A stretch of DNA of 64,000 nucleotides. It comes from Dietzia sp. ANT_WB102 (GTDB taxonomy: Bacteria; Actinomycetota; Actinomycetes; Mycobacteriales; Mycobacteriaceae). The stretch is from assembly GCF_008369165.1 (NCBI RefSeq), contig NZ_VOBA01000001.1, positions 434,001 through 498,000 on the forward strand. The letters run 5' to 3'. Each line of letters opens with the position of its first letter. Within the stretch, counting starts at the first letter, position 1. The notes below the pieces were generated by a model. It was given only the letters and a program-made list of their open reading frames with translations. It was not told where the DNA came from and did no database searches. The position numbers were made by a program, and so were the translations under genes. Below, piece by piece: positions 1-8,725 of the stretch.

Positions 1-1144
1 AGAGACCTTCATGTTCTACCTGCCGCGAATCTGCGAGCACTGCCTCAACCCGTCGTGTGTGTCCTCCTGCCCGTCTGGAGCGATGTACAAGCGGGTAGAG
101 GACGGCATCGTGCTGGTGGACCAGGATAAGTGCCGCGGTTGGCGCCAGTGCGTGACCGGCTGTCCGTACAAGAAGGTGTACTTCAACCACCGCACGGGCA
201 AAGCCGAAAAATGTACGTTCTGTTTCCCGCGCATCGAGGTGGGAATACCCACCGTGTGCTCGGAGACCTGCGTGGGGCGGCTCCGGTACATCGGGCTGAT
301 CCTCTACGACGCGGACAAGGTGCTCGAGGCCGCGTCGGTGCCCGACGAGCACGACCTGCTCGCCGCACAGCGCGAGAGTTTTCTCGACCCGAACGACCCC
401 GAGGTCATCGCGGCCGCCCGGGAAGCCGGGATTCCGGATGACTGGATCGAGGGCGCGCAGCGCTCGCCGATCTGGCAGCTCATCTCCCGGTTCGAGGTGG
501 CCCTGCCGCTGCATCCGGAGTACCGCACCATGCCGATGGTCTGGTACATCCCGCCGCTGTCCCCCATCGTCGACCGCGTCGCCGCCGACGGCGGTGACGG
601 TGAGGACGCCGACACCCTGTTCGGGGCGATCGACACCATGCGCATCCCGATGGAGTACCTGGCGGAGTTGTTCACCGCCGGCGACGTGGACACCATTCAG
701 GTGGTGCTCAACCGTCTGGCCGCGATGCGCACCTACATGCGCGACATCAACCTCGGTCGGGAGCCCCGCAGCGAGATCTGCGACGCCGTGGGGATGAGCG
801 AAGAAGACGTGTACGACATGTACCGCCTCCTCGCCCTGGCCCATTACGACGAGCGGTACGTCATCCCCACCGCCCACCAGGAGCAAGCTCACTCTCTTGA
901 GGAACTGGTCACCGAGTGCAGTCTCGACTACGACGGCGGCCCCGGGATGATGGGCGAGTCCGGGCCGTTCGGTGAAGGTTCCGGCGACCAGGCACTGCCG
1001 ATCGCGGTTGAGAGCTTCCACGCTCTCAAGCAACGGCAGACCTCCGACACGATCGCCTCCCCCGGCGACAAGAAGCGGCGTGTCAACCTCCTCAACTGGG
1101 ATGGCGTCGGCACCGGTGGCCTGTTCCCGCGGAACGAGGGCTGA
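1..1144 (+). CDS. narH: Respiratory nitrate reductase beta subunit (3' part, start outside window)
   Basis: Iron-sulfur subunit of membrane-bound NarGHI; it passes electrons from the NarI haems to the Mo cofactor in NarG on the cytoplasmic face. The frame is open from base 2, so about 380 C-terminal residues are present and roughly the first quarter to third lies upstream. Visible near the window edge are CEHCLNPSCVSSCP, then KCRGWRQCVTGC, in which Trp takes the place of a cluster Cys (the NarH signature of a [3Fe-4S] centre), then KCTFC and CSETC. The stop is 3 nt before narJ, so narG and the operon promoter should lie just upstream. Family assignment is secure from these motifs and from narJ/narI downstream. 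Confidence 0.97.
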   Translation, partial: ETFMFYLPRICEHCLNPSCVSSCPSGAMYKRVEDGIVLVDQDKCRGWRQCVTGCPYKKVYFNHRTGKAEKCTFCFPRIEVGIPTVCSETCVGRLRYIGLILYDADKVLEAASVPDEHDLLAAQRESFLDPNDPEVIAAAREAGIPDDWIEGAQRSPIWQLISRFEVALPLHPEYRTMPMVWYIPPLSPIVDRVAADGGDGEDADTLFGAIDTMRIPMEYLAELFTAGDVDTIQVVLNRLAAMRTYMRDINLGREPRSEICDAVGMSEEDVYDMYRLLALAHYDERYVIPTAHQEQAHSLEELVTECSLDYDGGPGMMGESGPFGEGSGDQALPIAVESFHALKQRQTSDTIASPGDKKRRVNLLNWDGVGTGGLFPRNEG

Positions 1145-1147
1145 GCC

Positions 1148-1870
1148 GTGGCACCACAGTTCCTCGCCGGCACCGGCTTCGGCAGCGACCTGTTCGAACG
1201 GGTGCGACGGGCCGTCACTCCCGGGTCGGGGCCCCACGTCGGCCGCGGGGCCCCCGGTGACCAGGTGCTCTACCAGGCCGTCTCATTGCTGCTCGACTAC
1301 CCGACCGCCGAGCTCCTCGAGCGGCTTCCACTCATCCGCGAGCTGGCCGTCGACCGGGGCGAGGTCGCCCGCCCGCTGCTGGGACTGATCGAGCACCTCG
1401 AATCGACACCGCTGGGTGAGGCACAGGAGGAGTACGTCGAGACCTTCGACCTGCGTCGCCGCTGCTGTCTCTACCTGACGTACTACCGCTACGGCGACAC
1501 CCGCAAGCGCGGGACGGCCCTGGTCGACTTCGTCGAGACATACAAGTCGGTCGGCGCCGTGCTCGACGCCGCAGAGTTGCCCGACCACCTGGGCGTCCTG
1601 CTGGAGTTCGGCGCCCAGCACGACCTCGCACGCTGCCGGGCACTTCTCGTGCAGCACCGTCCGGGGCTGGAATTGCTCCGGATCGCCCTGACCGACCGTG
1701 GTTCCGCCTGGGCGTTCGCACTTGAGACGGTCTCGGCGACACTCCCTCCGATCGGTGGCGACGATCACGACGCCGTCCGTCGACTCATCGCTCAGGGGCC
1801 GCCCGACGAAGAGGTCGGCCTCGAAGCATTCACCTCCTCGTCCTACCTGGAAAGCGGGGCCCGACCATGA
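1148..1870 (+). CDS. narJ: Nitrate reductase Mo-cofactor assembly chaperone NarJ
   Basis: System-specific chaperone that holds apo-NarG until the Mo-bisMGD cofactor and FS0 cluster are inserted; cytoplasmic, not part of the final enzyme. 240 aa, all-alpha TorD/NarJ type. The segment with LTYYRYGDTRKRG followed by VDFVETYKSVG is the conserved NarJ core, at about residues 110-140. The start is GTG, 3 nt after the narH stop, and the 3' end overlaps the narI start by ATGA, so translation of narH-narJ-narI is coupled. The N-terminal ~35 residues are Gly/Pro/Arg-rich and extend past the usual family start, but no better-placed start codon is evident. Confidence 0.95.
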   Translation: MAPQFLAGTGFGSDLFERVRRAVTPGSGPHVGRGAPGDQVLYQAVSLLLDYPTAELLERLPLIRELAVDRGEVARPLLGLIEHLESTPLGEAQEEYVETFDLRRRCCLYLTYYRYGDTRKRGTALVDFVETYKSVGAVLDAAELPDHLGVLLEFGAQHDLARCRALLVQHRPGLELLRIALTDRGSAWAFALETVSATLPPIGGDDHDAVRRLIAQGPPDEEVGLEAFTSSSYLESGARP

Positions 1871-2661
1871 CCGACGTAGCGATCCCGGACGTCCTCCTGT
1901 GGGTGGTCCTGCCCTATGTCGCCCTGGCGATCTTCATCGTGGGTCACTGGTGGCGGTACCGCTACGACAAGTTCGGCTGGACCACCAGATCCAGTCAGCT
2001 GTACGAGTCGCGGCTCCTGCGCTGGGGCAGCCCGCTGTTCCATTTCGGCATCCTGTTCGTGGTGGGCGGCCACATCATCGGTCTGGTCATCCCCAAATCG
2101 TGGACCGAGGCGGTGGGCATCACCAATGAGATGTACCACTGGCTCGCGGTGAGCATCGGGGCGGTCGCAGGGGTCTGCACCGTCGTCGGCCTGGCCATCC
2201 TCATCTACCGCCGACGCACGGTCGGCCCGGTGTTCTCGGCGACCACCAACAACGACAAGGTGATGTACGTCTTCCTCACCGCCACGATCTTCCTGGGCAT
2301 GGCCAACACGGTCGTCGGCAATATCCTCAGCCACTACGACTACCGGGACGAACTCGCGGTGTGGTTCCGAGGGATCTTCTGGTTCCAGCCCGACCCCGCG
2401 CTGATGATGAACGCGCCGTGGACGTTCAAGGCGCACGCCATCGTCGCCTTCCTGCTGTTCGCCATCTGGCCGTTCACCCGCCTGGTCCACGTGTTCTCGG
2501 CGCCCGTCGGGTACCTGTGGCGGCCGTACGTGGTGTACCGCTCGCGGCCGTCCACCCAGTTCGGTAACCGCCGTTACCGGCGTGGCTGGATGCGTGAGGA
2601 CGTCGGCGACGCGAGTCGCCAGATCGGACAGCCGCATGCCGGGTCGGCCCGGCCACGCTGA
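1867..2661 (+). CDS. narI: Respiratory nitrate reductase gamma subunit (cytochrome b)
   Basis: Integral membrane di-haem cytochrome b that oxidises menaquinol and feeds NarH; it anchors NarGH to the inner face of the membrane. 264 aa with five predicted hydrophobic spans. His residues suited to haem ligation sit in HWWRYRYD, in PLFHFGILFVVGGH, and in the later AHAIVAFLLFA helix. FGWTTRSSQLYESRLLRWGSP is the conserved NarI loop, and RLVHVFSAPVGYLWRPY marks the family C-terminal part. The ATG overlaps the narJ stop (ATGA). The last ~30 residues are basic and extend beyond the usual length. Confidence 0.96.
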   Translation: MTDVAIPDVLLWVVLPYVALAIFIVGHWWRYRYDKFGWTTRSSQLYESRLLRWGSPLFHFGILFVVGGHIIGLVIPKSWTEAVGITNEMYHWLAVSIGAVAGVCTVVGLAILIYRRRTVGPVFSATTNNDKVMYVFLTATIFLGMANTVVGNILSHYDYRDELAVWFRGIFWFQPDPALMMNAPWTFKAHAIVAFLLFAIWPFTRLVHVFSAPVGYLWRPYVVYRSRPSTQFGNRRYRRGWMREDVGDASRQIGQPHAGSARPR

Positions 2662-2686
2662 ACCGACGCGGCCCTGATTTCACCCG

Positions 2687-3730
2687 GTGACTCCTCTCCG
2701 CAGCCTCCCGACGCCGGCGCGCCTGTCCCCGGGTTACTTCGCGATGGTCATGGCGACGGGGATCGTCGCCGTGGGGACCGGACAGCGGGGCTGGCAGACG
2801 CTGTCCGTCTTCCTGCTCGTCCTCGCGGCGATCGAGTACGTGGTCCTCGTGGTCCTCACGCTGTGGCGGCTGACCGCCTACCGGGCGGAAGTCGTGGCCG
2901 ATCTCCACGACTCCCGCACGGCGTTCCTCTTCTTCACGTTCGTGGCGGGAACCAACGTCCTCGCTGTGGGACTCGCCGCCCACGATCTGTTCGCCGTGTC
3001 CGCGACGCTCCTGTGCGTCGCGGCGCTGGCGTGGCTCGTCCTCGGCTACACGGTTCCCTGGGTCGCGGTGCTGTCCCGTGACCAACGGCCCGTCATCGCG
3101 GAGGCTAACGGCACCTGGTTCATCTGGGTAGTCGCGAGTCAGTCGGTGGCGGTCGCGGCGGCGACTCTGGAACTCCATTTCGAGTCCGCCCGTGACGCGC
3201 TCGCCATCGGGGCCGTGGCCTCGTGGTCCGTCGGCATCGTCCTCTACGTGGCGAGTGCGGTGTTCGTCTCGCTCCGGCTCATGCTCTACCCAATTGATCC
3301 GAAGGAGCTCGATCCCCCGTACTGGGTCTCCATGGGAGCGGTCGCGATCACGGTGGTCGCCGGCGCCCGGATCGTCGAGATGTCCAGTGCCCCGATGGTC
3401 GACGCCGTCCGTGGCCTCGTCGCCGGCCTGGTAGTGGTGTTCTGGTGCTTCGCCACGTGGCTCATCCCTGTCCTCGTCGCTGTGGGCGTGTGGCGCCACT
3501 GGGTCAAGGGGGTGCCCTTCCGCTTCGAACCGACCTGGTGGTCGATCGTCTTCCCCCTCGGCATGTACGCCGTCGCGGGCATGTACCTCGGTCGCGCCGA
3601 CAACCTGCCCATCGTCGCCTCGATCGGTGAGGCATGGATGTGGGTGGCCGTCGCATCCTGGGTCATCGCCCTGGCCGGGATGATCCGCTCCCGGCTCGCG
3701 CGGCCGTCCGCGTCCGCCCCATCCCGATGA
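2687..3730 (+). CDS. TDT/SLAC1-TehA family anion channel or transporter
   Basis: Predicted ten-helix membrane protein of the tellurite-resistance/dicarboxylate transporter family (TehA, SLAC1). It opens with the family hallmark SPGYFAMVMATGIVAVG and has a long run of hydrophobic helices through 347 aa. Members carry anions such as nitrate, chloride, sulfite or malate; the substrate cannot be read from sequence. The GTG start lies 25 nt after narI on the same strand, so it may be co-transcribed with the nitrate reductase and help move nitrate or nitrite. That role is inferred from position only. Confidence 0.85.
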   Translation: MTPLRSLPTPARLSPGYFAMVMATGIVAVGTGQRGWQTLSVFLLVLAAIEYVVLVVLTLWRLTAYRAEVVADLHDSRTAFLFFTFVAGTNVLAVGLAAHDLFAVSATLLCVAALAWLVLGYTVPWVAVLSRDQRPVIAEANGTWFIWVVASQSVAVAAATLELHFESARDALAIGAVASWSVGIVLYVASAVFVSLRLMLYPIDPKELDPPYWVSMGAVAITVVAGARIVEMSSAPMVDAVRGLVAGLVVVFWCFATWLIPVLVAVGVWRHWVKGVPFRFEPTWWSIVFPLGMYAVAGMYLGRADNLPIVASIGEAWMWVAVASWVIALAGMIRSRLARPSASAPSR

Positions 3731-3742
3731 CAGGAGAAGACC

Positions 3743-3790
3743 ATGTGTCAGTACTGCGGTTGTCACGAGACCACGCCCACGACCGCGTAG
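3743..3790 (+). CDS. 15-residue Cys-rich micro-ORF (MCQYCGC...)
   Basis: A 15-codon reading frame, ATG to TAG, encoding MCQYCGCHETTPTTA. A good ribosome binding site (AGGAGAAG) sits 5-6 nt before the ATG, 12 nt after the SLAC1-like gene stops. The first seven residues with Cys at 2, 5 and 7 recall the N-terminus of some actinobacterial hemerythrin-like proteins, which start MC-x-x-CGC. No longer frame follows: the convergent nitrite reductase gene ends 16 nt downstream. It could be a metal- or NO-sensing peptide, a relic of a hemerythrin start, or a chance frame. The ribosome binding site and Cys spacing favour translation. Confidence 0.5.
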   Translation: MCQYCGCHETTPTTA

Positions 3791-3806
3791 CGCACCCGCC
3801 GGGCCA

Positions 3807-6464
3807 CTAGTAGACGTCGATGTAGCCGGTCGCGCCCTTCTCGGCGTCAGCAAACGAGTGGTCGACAAAGGTGTAGCGTCCGGGCTCGGCGAAGGTCATC
3901 TCGACGAAACCGCCCTGTGCCGGCGCGAGGTCCAGTGTCTGCGCCCCGCCGTCGCGCCCGCCGAAGGCGTCGCGGCCGCCCTTCAGTAGGTAACCACCCT
4001 CCTTGTACACGGTGTGGAACTGCGAACCCACCACGTGGAAGCTCGTCCCGTCACTGGGCCCGGCCACCACTGCCCAGATGCGTACGGTCTCGCCCACCCG
4101 GGCGGTCAGCGGGTCCCGCCGGTACTGGGTCGCGTGCCCGTTGAACATCACCAGGTCCGGTCGGCCCGCGGCGATCTTGTCCATGTCGAACGGTTCATCC
4201 TGGGCCCCGAGGTAGGCCTCCGACTGGACGAGGACGTACTCCCGGTCCACCCCGGGCAGGTCTGGCGGATCCACGATGAGCGCACCGAACATCCCCGCGG
4301 CGACGTGGCCGCTGATGGGCGCGGTCGCGCAGTGGTAGAGCCAAGCGCCCGCCCGGGTCACAGTGAACCGGTATTCCAGCTCCTCACCCGGCGGAATAGT
4401 CCGCATGACCTCATCTGGACGGACGTCGCCGGCATGGAAATCGATCGAGTGCCCGATGGTGCCGTTATTGCGGAAGGTCACGATGAACGAGTCCCCGACC
4501 CTGCCCCGGAGGGTGGGCGCCGGAAGCCCGCCGTTATAGGTCCACACGGGCCGCACCACACCGGGCGCGAGCTCGGCGGTGGTCTCCTCGGCCGTGAGGG
4601 TGATCCGATGTTCGCGGGTCGCCGATGCGGGCGCAAGCACGGGGTCTCGGGTCACGACGTGGTCGGACGGCGGGGCCAAGACATCGATCGCGTCGGTGGG
4701 GGCGACTGCGGGACCGCTGCCGGTGCCCCCGTGGTCGCCGTGCCCCGTGGCGGGGTCGCCGCCCTCCGCCCGGACCTGGAATGTCATCCCCATCGCCTTG
4801 TGTCCGGCGATCGTGCACCAGCCCTCCATCGAACTGCCGACCACTCCCACGTCCACGGTCGCCGAACCGCCCGGCTCGATCCGGCCGGAACCGACCCCGT
4901 TGACCAGGTACAGGTCGTGGACCGTGGTGTCGTCGTCGTTCCTCAGTTCGATCACCAGTCGATCGCCCGCGGGGACGGACACGGTGTCCGGCACGAACCT
5001 CATCCCCACCGCCGCCACCTCGACGGTCGTCGTGTTGCCGGTGGGTGACACGGCGACGGACTCGCCGGTGCGACGCAGCGGCGACGCCGGGTCGACGGCC
5101 AGGGCGATACCGGTCGAGAGCACGACCACCAGCACAGCGGCCAGCGCTCCCACCAGGTTGCGCTGGCGGCCGGGCGCGATCTCGGGACGCGGCGTGTCCG
5201 CGGTGACCCGGGCCGGCCGCTCCCCCGCCGCCCGTGCCGCCGCGGTCTCGCGGATCACCTGTAACTGGGCACGAACCGCACGGATCATCACCGGCAGGAA
5301 CAGCGCGAACCCGAGGAACGCCACCGACGAGCCCACGACCCGGGTCCAGCTGGTGCCTCCGGGCACGAGGAAGACGACGAGACCGGCGTTGACCAGTACC
5401 AACCGGAACACGGCCAGGCGGTTCATCTCCACCATCCCCGCCCGCACGGCCGCCGGCCCACCCCGCATCACGGTGGGCATGAGGAAGCTCATCGCCCCGA
5501 AGAGGATCTGGGCGGCCGCCCCCGCGAGCAGTGGTACCGTCACCGCCCCCAGGTCGTCGACGCGCCCGGCCGCCACCAGCCACGCGGCCCACCCCACCGC
5601 GACAGGTAGCCACAGCAGGCCGCAGCCGATGCTCATCGACGCAAACTCCCGCGGTGGCGCGGACCTGGACACGCGCCCCAGGTACAGCAGGTGCCACAGC
5701 ACGGCCAGCAGATACACGACCAGGGACGCCGCGGTCACCGGCCACGCGCCGAAGAGCGACGACACCGCCGCCGCGACGACCGCCGCCGTCAGCACCGCCA
5801 GGGACCGGGCCGCGGCCGTGTCCTGCCCCTCGGGCATACGGCCTCGCGACACGGTCGCCCAGAAGGTGACCAGCGTAGTGAGGACGGTGATGCCGACAAA
5901 GCCCAGCACGTTGACCGCGAGGTGGAACGCGCGCAGCCGGAGCGCCCACTCCTCGGGGACCCCGACGCCCATGAAAGCCCCGGCCACCGCGCCGAATGGC
6001 AAGAACGCCGCCGCGAAGGCGTAGTAGACGAGGATCGGCCGGAAGCGGGTAGGCGCCGCCGCCCGGAGTTGGCGGACCATGTCCACGACGTACCAGGTGA
6101 CCGCGCCGCCCACGACCGTCGCGCCGGCGACCACGAGAGCAGGCACCGCGGCGATCATGCCCCCGACCAGGACCACGATCCCGGCGTTGAGCACCATGAT
6201 CCTGCGCACCTGCAGTGCGCGCGACTGCTCCGCGGGACGCCGGTGCAGCAGGGTCTCGGTGAAGTGCTGCCCCCACACGAGGATCGAGTTGGTGAGCAGG
6301 CCTAGCGTGAAGACGTGGATGATCGTCCACGTGGACGCGGGCACCCACCGGTGGACGACACCCAACACCACCAGGGCGATCATCCACAGCTGCACCGGCC
6401 GGGTGGCCCGGCGGTGCCACGACCCCTTCTTCCGGGGCGGGGTCCGGGTCGCAGCAGTGTCCAC
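3807..6464 (-). CDS. Membrane-anchored multicopper nitrite reductase fusion (NirK-like)
   Basis: Probably reduces nitrite to NO outside the membrane. 885 aa in three parts. Residues ~20-460 are about twelve hydrophobic helices, loosely NnrS-like. Residues ~480-565 are a cupredoxin with likely type 1 Cu ligands H516, C550, H555 and M558. Residues ~605-885 form a two-domain copper nitrite reductase: HSIDFHA supplies H672, D675 and H677; LYHCATAPISGHVAAGM supplies H711, C712, H720 and M725; H810/H817 and FVDHSF (H869) complete the expected sites. D675 and a His in the H810/H817 segment are the expected proton-relay residues. Ordinary NirK is ~350 aa and soluble with a signal peptide; here the copper domains are tethered instead. 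GTG start, with a possible leaderless promoter at 6472-6477; otherwise read from modA 48 nt upstream. Confidence 0.85.
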   Translation of the reverse strand: MDTAATRTPPRKKGSWHRRATRPVQLWMIALVVLGVVHRWVPASTWTIIHVFTLGLLTNSILVWGQHFTETLLHRRPAEQSRALQVRRIMVLNAGIVVLVGGMIAAVPALVVAGATVVGGAVTWYVVDMVRQLRAAAPTRFRPILVYYAFAAAFLPFGAVAGAFMGVGVPEEWALRLRAFHLAVNVLGFVGITVLTTLVTFWATVSRGRMPEGQDTAAARSLAVLTAAVVAAAVSSLFGAWPVTAASLVVYLLAVLWHLLYLGRVSRSAPPREFASMSIGCGLLWLPVAVGWAAWLVAAGRVDDLGAVTVPLLAGAAAQILFGAMSFLMPTVMRGGPAAVRAGMVEMNRLAVFRLVLVNAGLVVFLVPGGTSWTRVVGSSVAFLGFALFLPVMIRAVRAQLQVIRETAAARAAGERPARVTADTPRPEIAPGRQRNLVGALAAVLVVVLSTGIALAVDPASPLRRTGESVAVSPTGNTTTVEVAAVGMRFVPDTVSVPAGDRLVIELRNDDDTTVHDLYLVNGVGSGRIEPGGSATVDVGVVGSSMEGWCTIAGHKAMGMTFQVRAEGGDPATGHGDHGGTGSGPAVAPTDAIDVLAPPSDHVVTRDPVLAPASATREHRITLTAEETTAELAPGVVRPVWTYNGGLPAPTLRGRVGDSFIVTFRNNGTIGHSIDFHAGDVRPDEVMRTIPPGEELEYRFTVTRAGAWLYHCATAPISGHVAAGMFGALIVDPPDLPGVDREYVLVQSEAYLGAQDEPFDMDKIAAGRPDLVMFNGHATQYRRDPLTARVGETVRIWAVVAGPSDGTSFHVVGSQFHTVYKEGGYLLKGGRDAFGGRDGGAQTLDLAPAQGGFVEMTFAEPGRYTFVDHSFADAEKGATGYIDVY

Positions 6465-6471
6465 ACCGCGG

Positions 6472-6477
6472 AGTCTA
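6472..6477 (-). promoter_or_regulatory. Possible leaderless -10 hexamer of the nirK-like gene
   Basis: TAGACT on the minus strand, 7 nt before the GTG start, fits the actinobacterial TANNNT leaderless pattern. No good -35 is seen. Confidence 0.35.
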
Positions 6478-6512
6478 GGGCGTCGCGATCCCGCCGGCCG
6501 AGTGCTGGCCGA

Positions 6513-7319
6513 CTACTGAGGTAATGGGGCCAGGCCGGCGTTCTCGAGCGCGCGGCGGCCGCGGTCGGAGGTCACCAACTCGACGAAGTCGCGTGCGGCG
6601 GCGCGCTCGGTCTCGGCGTCCGGGCCGTTCTCGCCGCCGGGGATCCTGGCGACTGTGTATCTCGTCATGCCGGCTGCCTGCGCCAGTTCCCTGTCGTGCT
6701 GGTCGACCTCCGCCTGGGACACCCACCCGTGGGACGCTGCGATATCGGTGCGGTAGACGATGCCCACGTCCAGTTCGTCGTTCGCCAGGCGTGCTGCGAC
6801 GGCGCGCGATCCCTCGTGACGATCGACCTGCACCGGGGACACATCTGCGGCGGTCAGCAGCGACTCCGCCGCGCGACCGCAGGGTACATCCAACCGACAC
6901 AGCCCCACCCGGAGGTCGGGCCGTTCCAGATCACGCAACCCCTTGACCTGGCGGGGATTTCCGGAGGGGACCGCGACCACGACGTGATTCCGGGCGAACA
7001 CCCTCGGTTCGGCCGCAACGCTCGCATCGACGAGCCGCTGCATGGATTCCTCGTCTGCGGAGGCGTAGACATTGATGTCGCTGCGTGTAGGCAGCCCCTC
7101 CGCTATGGAGGCGGAACGGACCAGCTCCAGACTCACGCGGACCCCGGGGTGGTCTTCCTCGAAGAGTTGGATCATCTCGGTCAACGCCCCGGAGAGGGAC
7201 GGTGCGGCGGCGACCCCGATGGTGGTGACGGGAGTATCCGGCTCCGGGGCCGCGCACGCGATGAGACCCGAACACGCCAGAACCGTAGCCACCACGCTGA
7301 CAGCACGGCTTCGGCTCAC
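6513..7319 (-). CDS. modA: Molybdate ABC transporter substrate-binding lipoprotein
   Basis: Binds molybdate (or tungstate) outside the membrane for import. 268 aa; the N-terminus is a lipoprotein signal with hydrophobic core VVATVLACSGLIAC, the Cys at residue 22 being the lipidation site. The body shows ModA features: AAAPSLSGALTEMI near the start of the mature protein, YASADEESMQRLV, and a late DVGIVYRTD segment. GTG start, 3 nt after the moaD-like stop, so it is co-transcribed with moaD and moaA. No modB or modC permease or ATPase gene is in this operon, so ModA must pair with a transporter encoded elsewhere. Confidence 0.9.
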   Translation of the reverse strand: MSRSRAVSVVATVLACSGLIACAAPEPDTPVTTIGVAAAPSLSGALTEMIQLFEEDHPGVRVSLELVRSASIAEGLPTRSDINVYASADEESMQRLVDASVAAEPRVFARNHVVVAVPSGNPRQVKGLRDLERPDLRVGLCRLDVPCGRAAESLLTAADVSPVQVDRHEGSRAVAARLANDELDVGIVYRTDIAASHGWVSQAEVDQHDRELAQAAGMTRYTVARIPGGENGPDAETERAAARDFVELVTSDRGRRALENAGLAPLPQ

Positions 7320-7322
7320 AGA

Positions 7323-7586
7323 TCAGCCCCCGGCGAACGGAGGGAGGATGTCCACCGTGGCGATACCGTCGATCGAGGCGTTGGGGTCACGGGTCGTCTC
7401 CTCACCCACGAGGAACGATGACACGGTGACGATGCTGGCGAGCGGTTCGCCGTGCCGCTCGCATACCTCCCGCGCCAGCTCCCCGACGGTTGCGGCGTCG
7501 GTGTGCAGCCGCTCGCGGGCGGTGCCCGCGGCGTCCTCGGCCGCCGCGTAGTACCCCACGGTGATCACTCTCGGTGCCTTGCTCAC
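7323..7586 (-). CDS. moaD: MoaD/ThiS-family sulfur carrier, molybdopterin synthase small subunit
   Basis: Small beta-grasp protein of 87 aa from a GTG start at 7586 (MSKAPRVITVGYY). Its C-terminal Gly-Gly (PPFAGG) is the site of adenylation and thiocarboxylation that donates sulfur to precursor Z, with MoaE as partner. A longer in-frame start at 7670 would overlap the moaA 3' end and add unconserved residues, so it was not chosen. Lies 31 nt after moaA and 3 nt before modA, in one operon. The moaE partner is 18 kb away at 25835. Confidence 0.88.
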   Translation of the reverse strand: MSKAPRVITVGYYAAAEDAAGTARERLHTDAATVGELAREVCERHGEPLASIVTVSSFLVGEETTRDPNASIDGIATVDILPPFAGG

Positions 7587-7617
7587 GGCGTCAACTCTAT
7601 CGTTCGACACTGACACG

Positions 7618-8664
7618 TCACCCACCAATGGCGCCCATCGACCGCCGCGGCCGGTGGAAGGCTGTGCCACCTATTCCATGTCCTGCCTGCTTGCCCCACA
7701 TTGCACCGCGCCAGACCTCGGCGATCTCGTGGTCCGGAGCGCCCGCCCTCAGCACCCCGAGGACGTCCGTCTCGTCGTCGCTGAACAGGCACGACCGCAC
7801 GGTGCCCTCGGCGGTGAGGCGGGTGCGGTCACAGGCTGCGCAGAAGTTGCGGGTGACGGTGGCGATCACCCCGACTGTGGCGACGAGACCGCCTACCGTG
7901 TGGCCGGCGACCCGCCACAGCTCGGCCGGTGCGGACGGATCGTCGCGCCCGGCCGGGACGAGGTCGAATCGTGTGCCCAGAGAGTCCAGGACCTCCTGGG
8001 CGGTGACCATCTCTGCCCGCGACCAGGTGTTGTCGGCATCGAGCGGCATCTCCTCGATGAACCGCAGCTGCACTCCCTCGGCGAGGGCCCATTCCAGTAG
8101 GTCGGGCGCGCCGTGCAGGGTCGCCCGCAGTGGCACGGCGTTGACCTTCACGGGGTCCAGCCCAGCCTCGACCGCGGCCCGTACCCCGCGCAGGACCGAC
8201 GGGAGACGGTCCCGGCGCGTCAGTTCGGCGAACTCGACCCGGTTGACCGTGTCCAGGGAGATGTTGATTCGGTCCAGTCCGGCCTCGACGAGCGCGCCAA
8301 CCCGGTGCTCGAGACCCACGCCGTTGGAGGTCATGGCGATTGGCAGGTCGGGGCACTCCGCCCGGCTTCCGGCGATGATCTGCTCGAGATCGGCCCGCAT
8401 GAGGGGTTCACCGCCGGTAAAGCGGACCTCGTGCACTCCGAGTTCGCGGTGTGCCAGCGTGACCAGTCGGACCACCTCGTCGCTGGTCATGCGTGCGGCG
8501 TCGGGGATCGGGGGCAGACCCTCCTCGGGCATGCAGTACGTGCATCTCAGCGAGCACTTCTCGGTCAGGGAGACGCGCAGGTCGCGGGCGATGCGGCCGA
8601 ACGAGTCGAGGAGCAGCGGCGTCGCGGGACGCGCGGAGGGGCTGCGGGTGTCCGGGACGGTCAC
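7618..8664 (-). CDS. moaA: GTP 3',8-cyclase (molybdenum cofactor biosynthesis, radical SAM)
   Basis: First committed step of molybdopterin synthesis: radical-SAM conversion of GTP to 3',8-cyclo-7,8-dihydro-GTP, on which MoaC then acts. 348 aa. The radical-SAM CxxxCxxC is KCSLRCTYC (C37, C41, C44), with TGGEPLMR after it. The second cluster site is NFCAACDR with a later SC, and the protein ends in the conserved Gly-Gly tail (AIGG). Start chosen as GTG at 8664 because GGAGG sits about 8 nt before it; a start at 8763 would run into the permease gene. Heads the moaA-moaD-modA block. Confidence 0.95.
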   Translation of the reverse strand: MTVPDTRSPSARPATPLLLDSFGRIARDLRVSLTEKCSLRCTYCMPEEGLPPIPDAARMTSDEVVRLVTLAHRELGVHEVRFTGGEPLMRADLEQIIAGSRAECPDLPIAMTSNGVGLEHRVGALVEAGLDRINISLDTVNRVEFAELTRRDRLPSVLRGVRAAVEAGLDPVKVNAVPLRATLHGAPDLLEWALAEGVQLRFIEEMPLDADNTWSRAEMVTAQEVLDSLGTRFDLVPAGRDDPSAPAELWRVAGHTVGGLVATVGVIATVTRNFCAACDRTRLTAEGTVRSCLFSDDETDVLGVLRAGAPDHEIAEVWRGAMWGKQAGHGIGGTAFHRPRRSMGAIGG

Positions 8665-8725
8665 GGCGCGCACCTCCCTTCGGCGGTCGGATTCCCCGAG
8701 TGTAGGTGCCGCGCGCCCGGCCCGC

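Noticed and set aside
2474-3868. 464-codon minus-strand frame opposite the SLAC1-like gene
   Set aside because: Low-complexity Arg/Asp/Gly/His composition; a mirror of the membrane protein gene.
4014-5048. 344-codon plus-strand frame opposite the nitrite reductase gene
   Set aside because: Antisense shadow of high-GC coding DNA; His/Arg/Gly-rich, no family features, while the minus strand encodes clear copper-site motifs.
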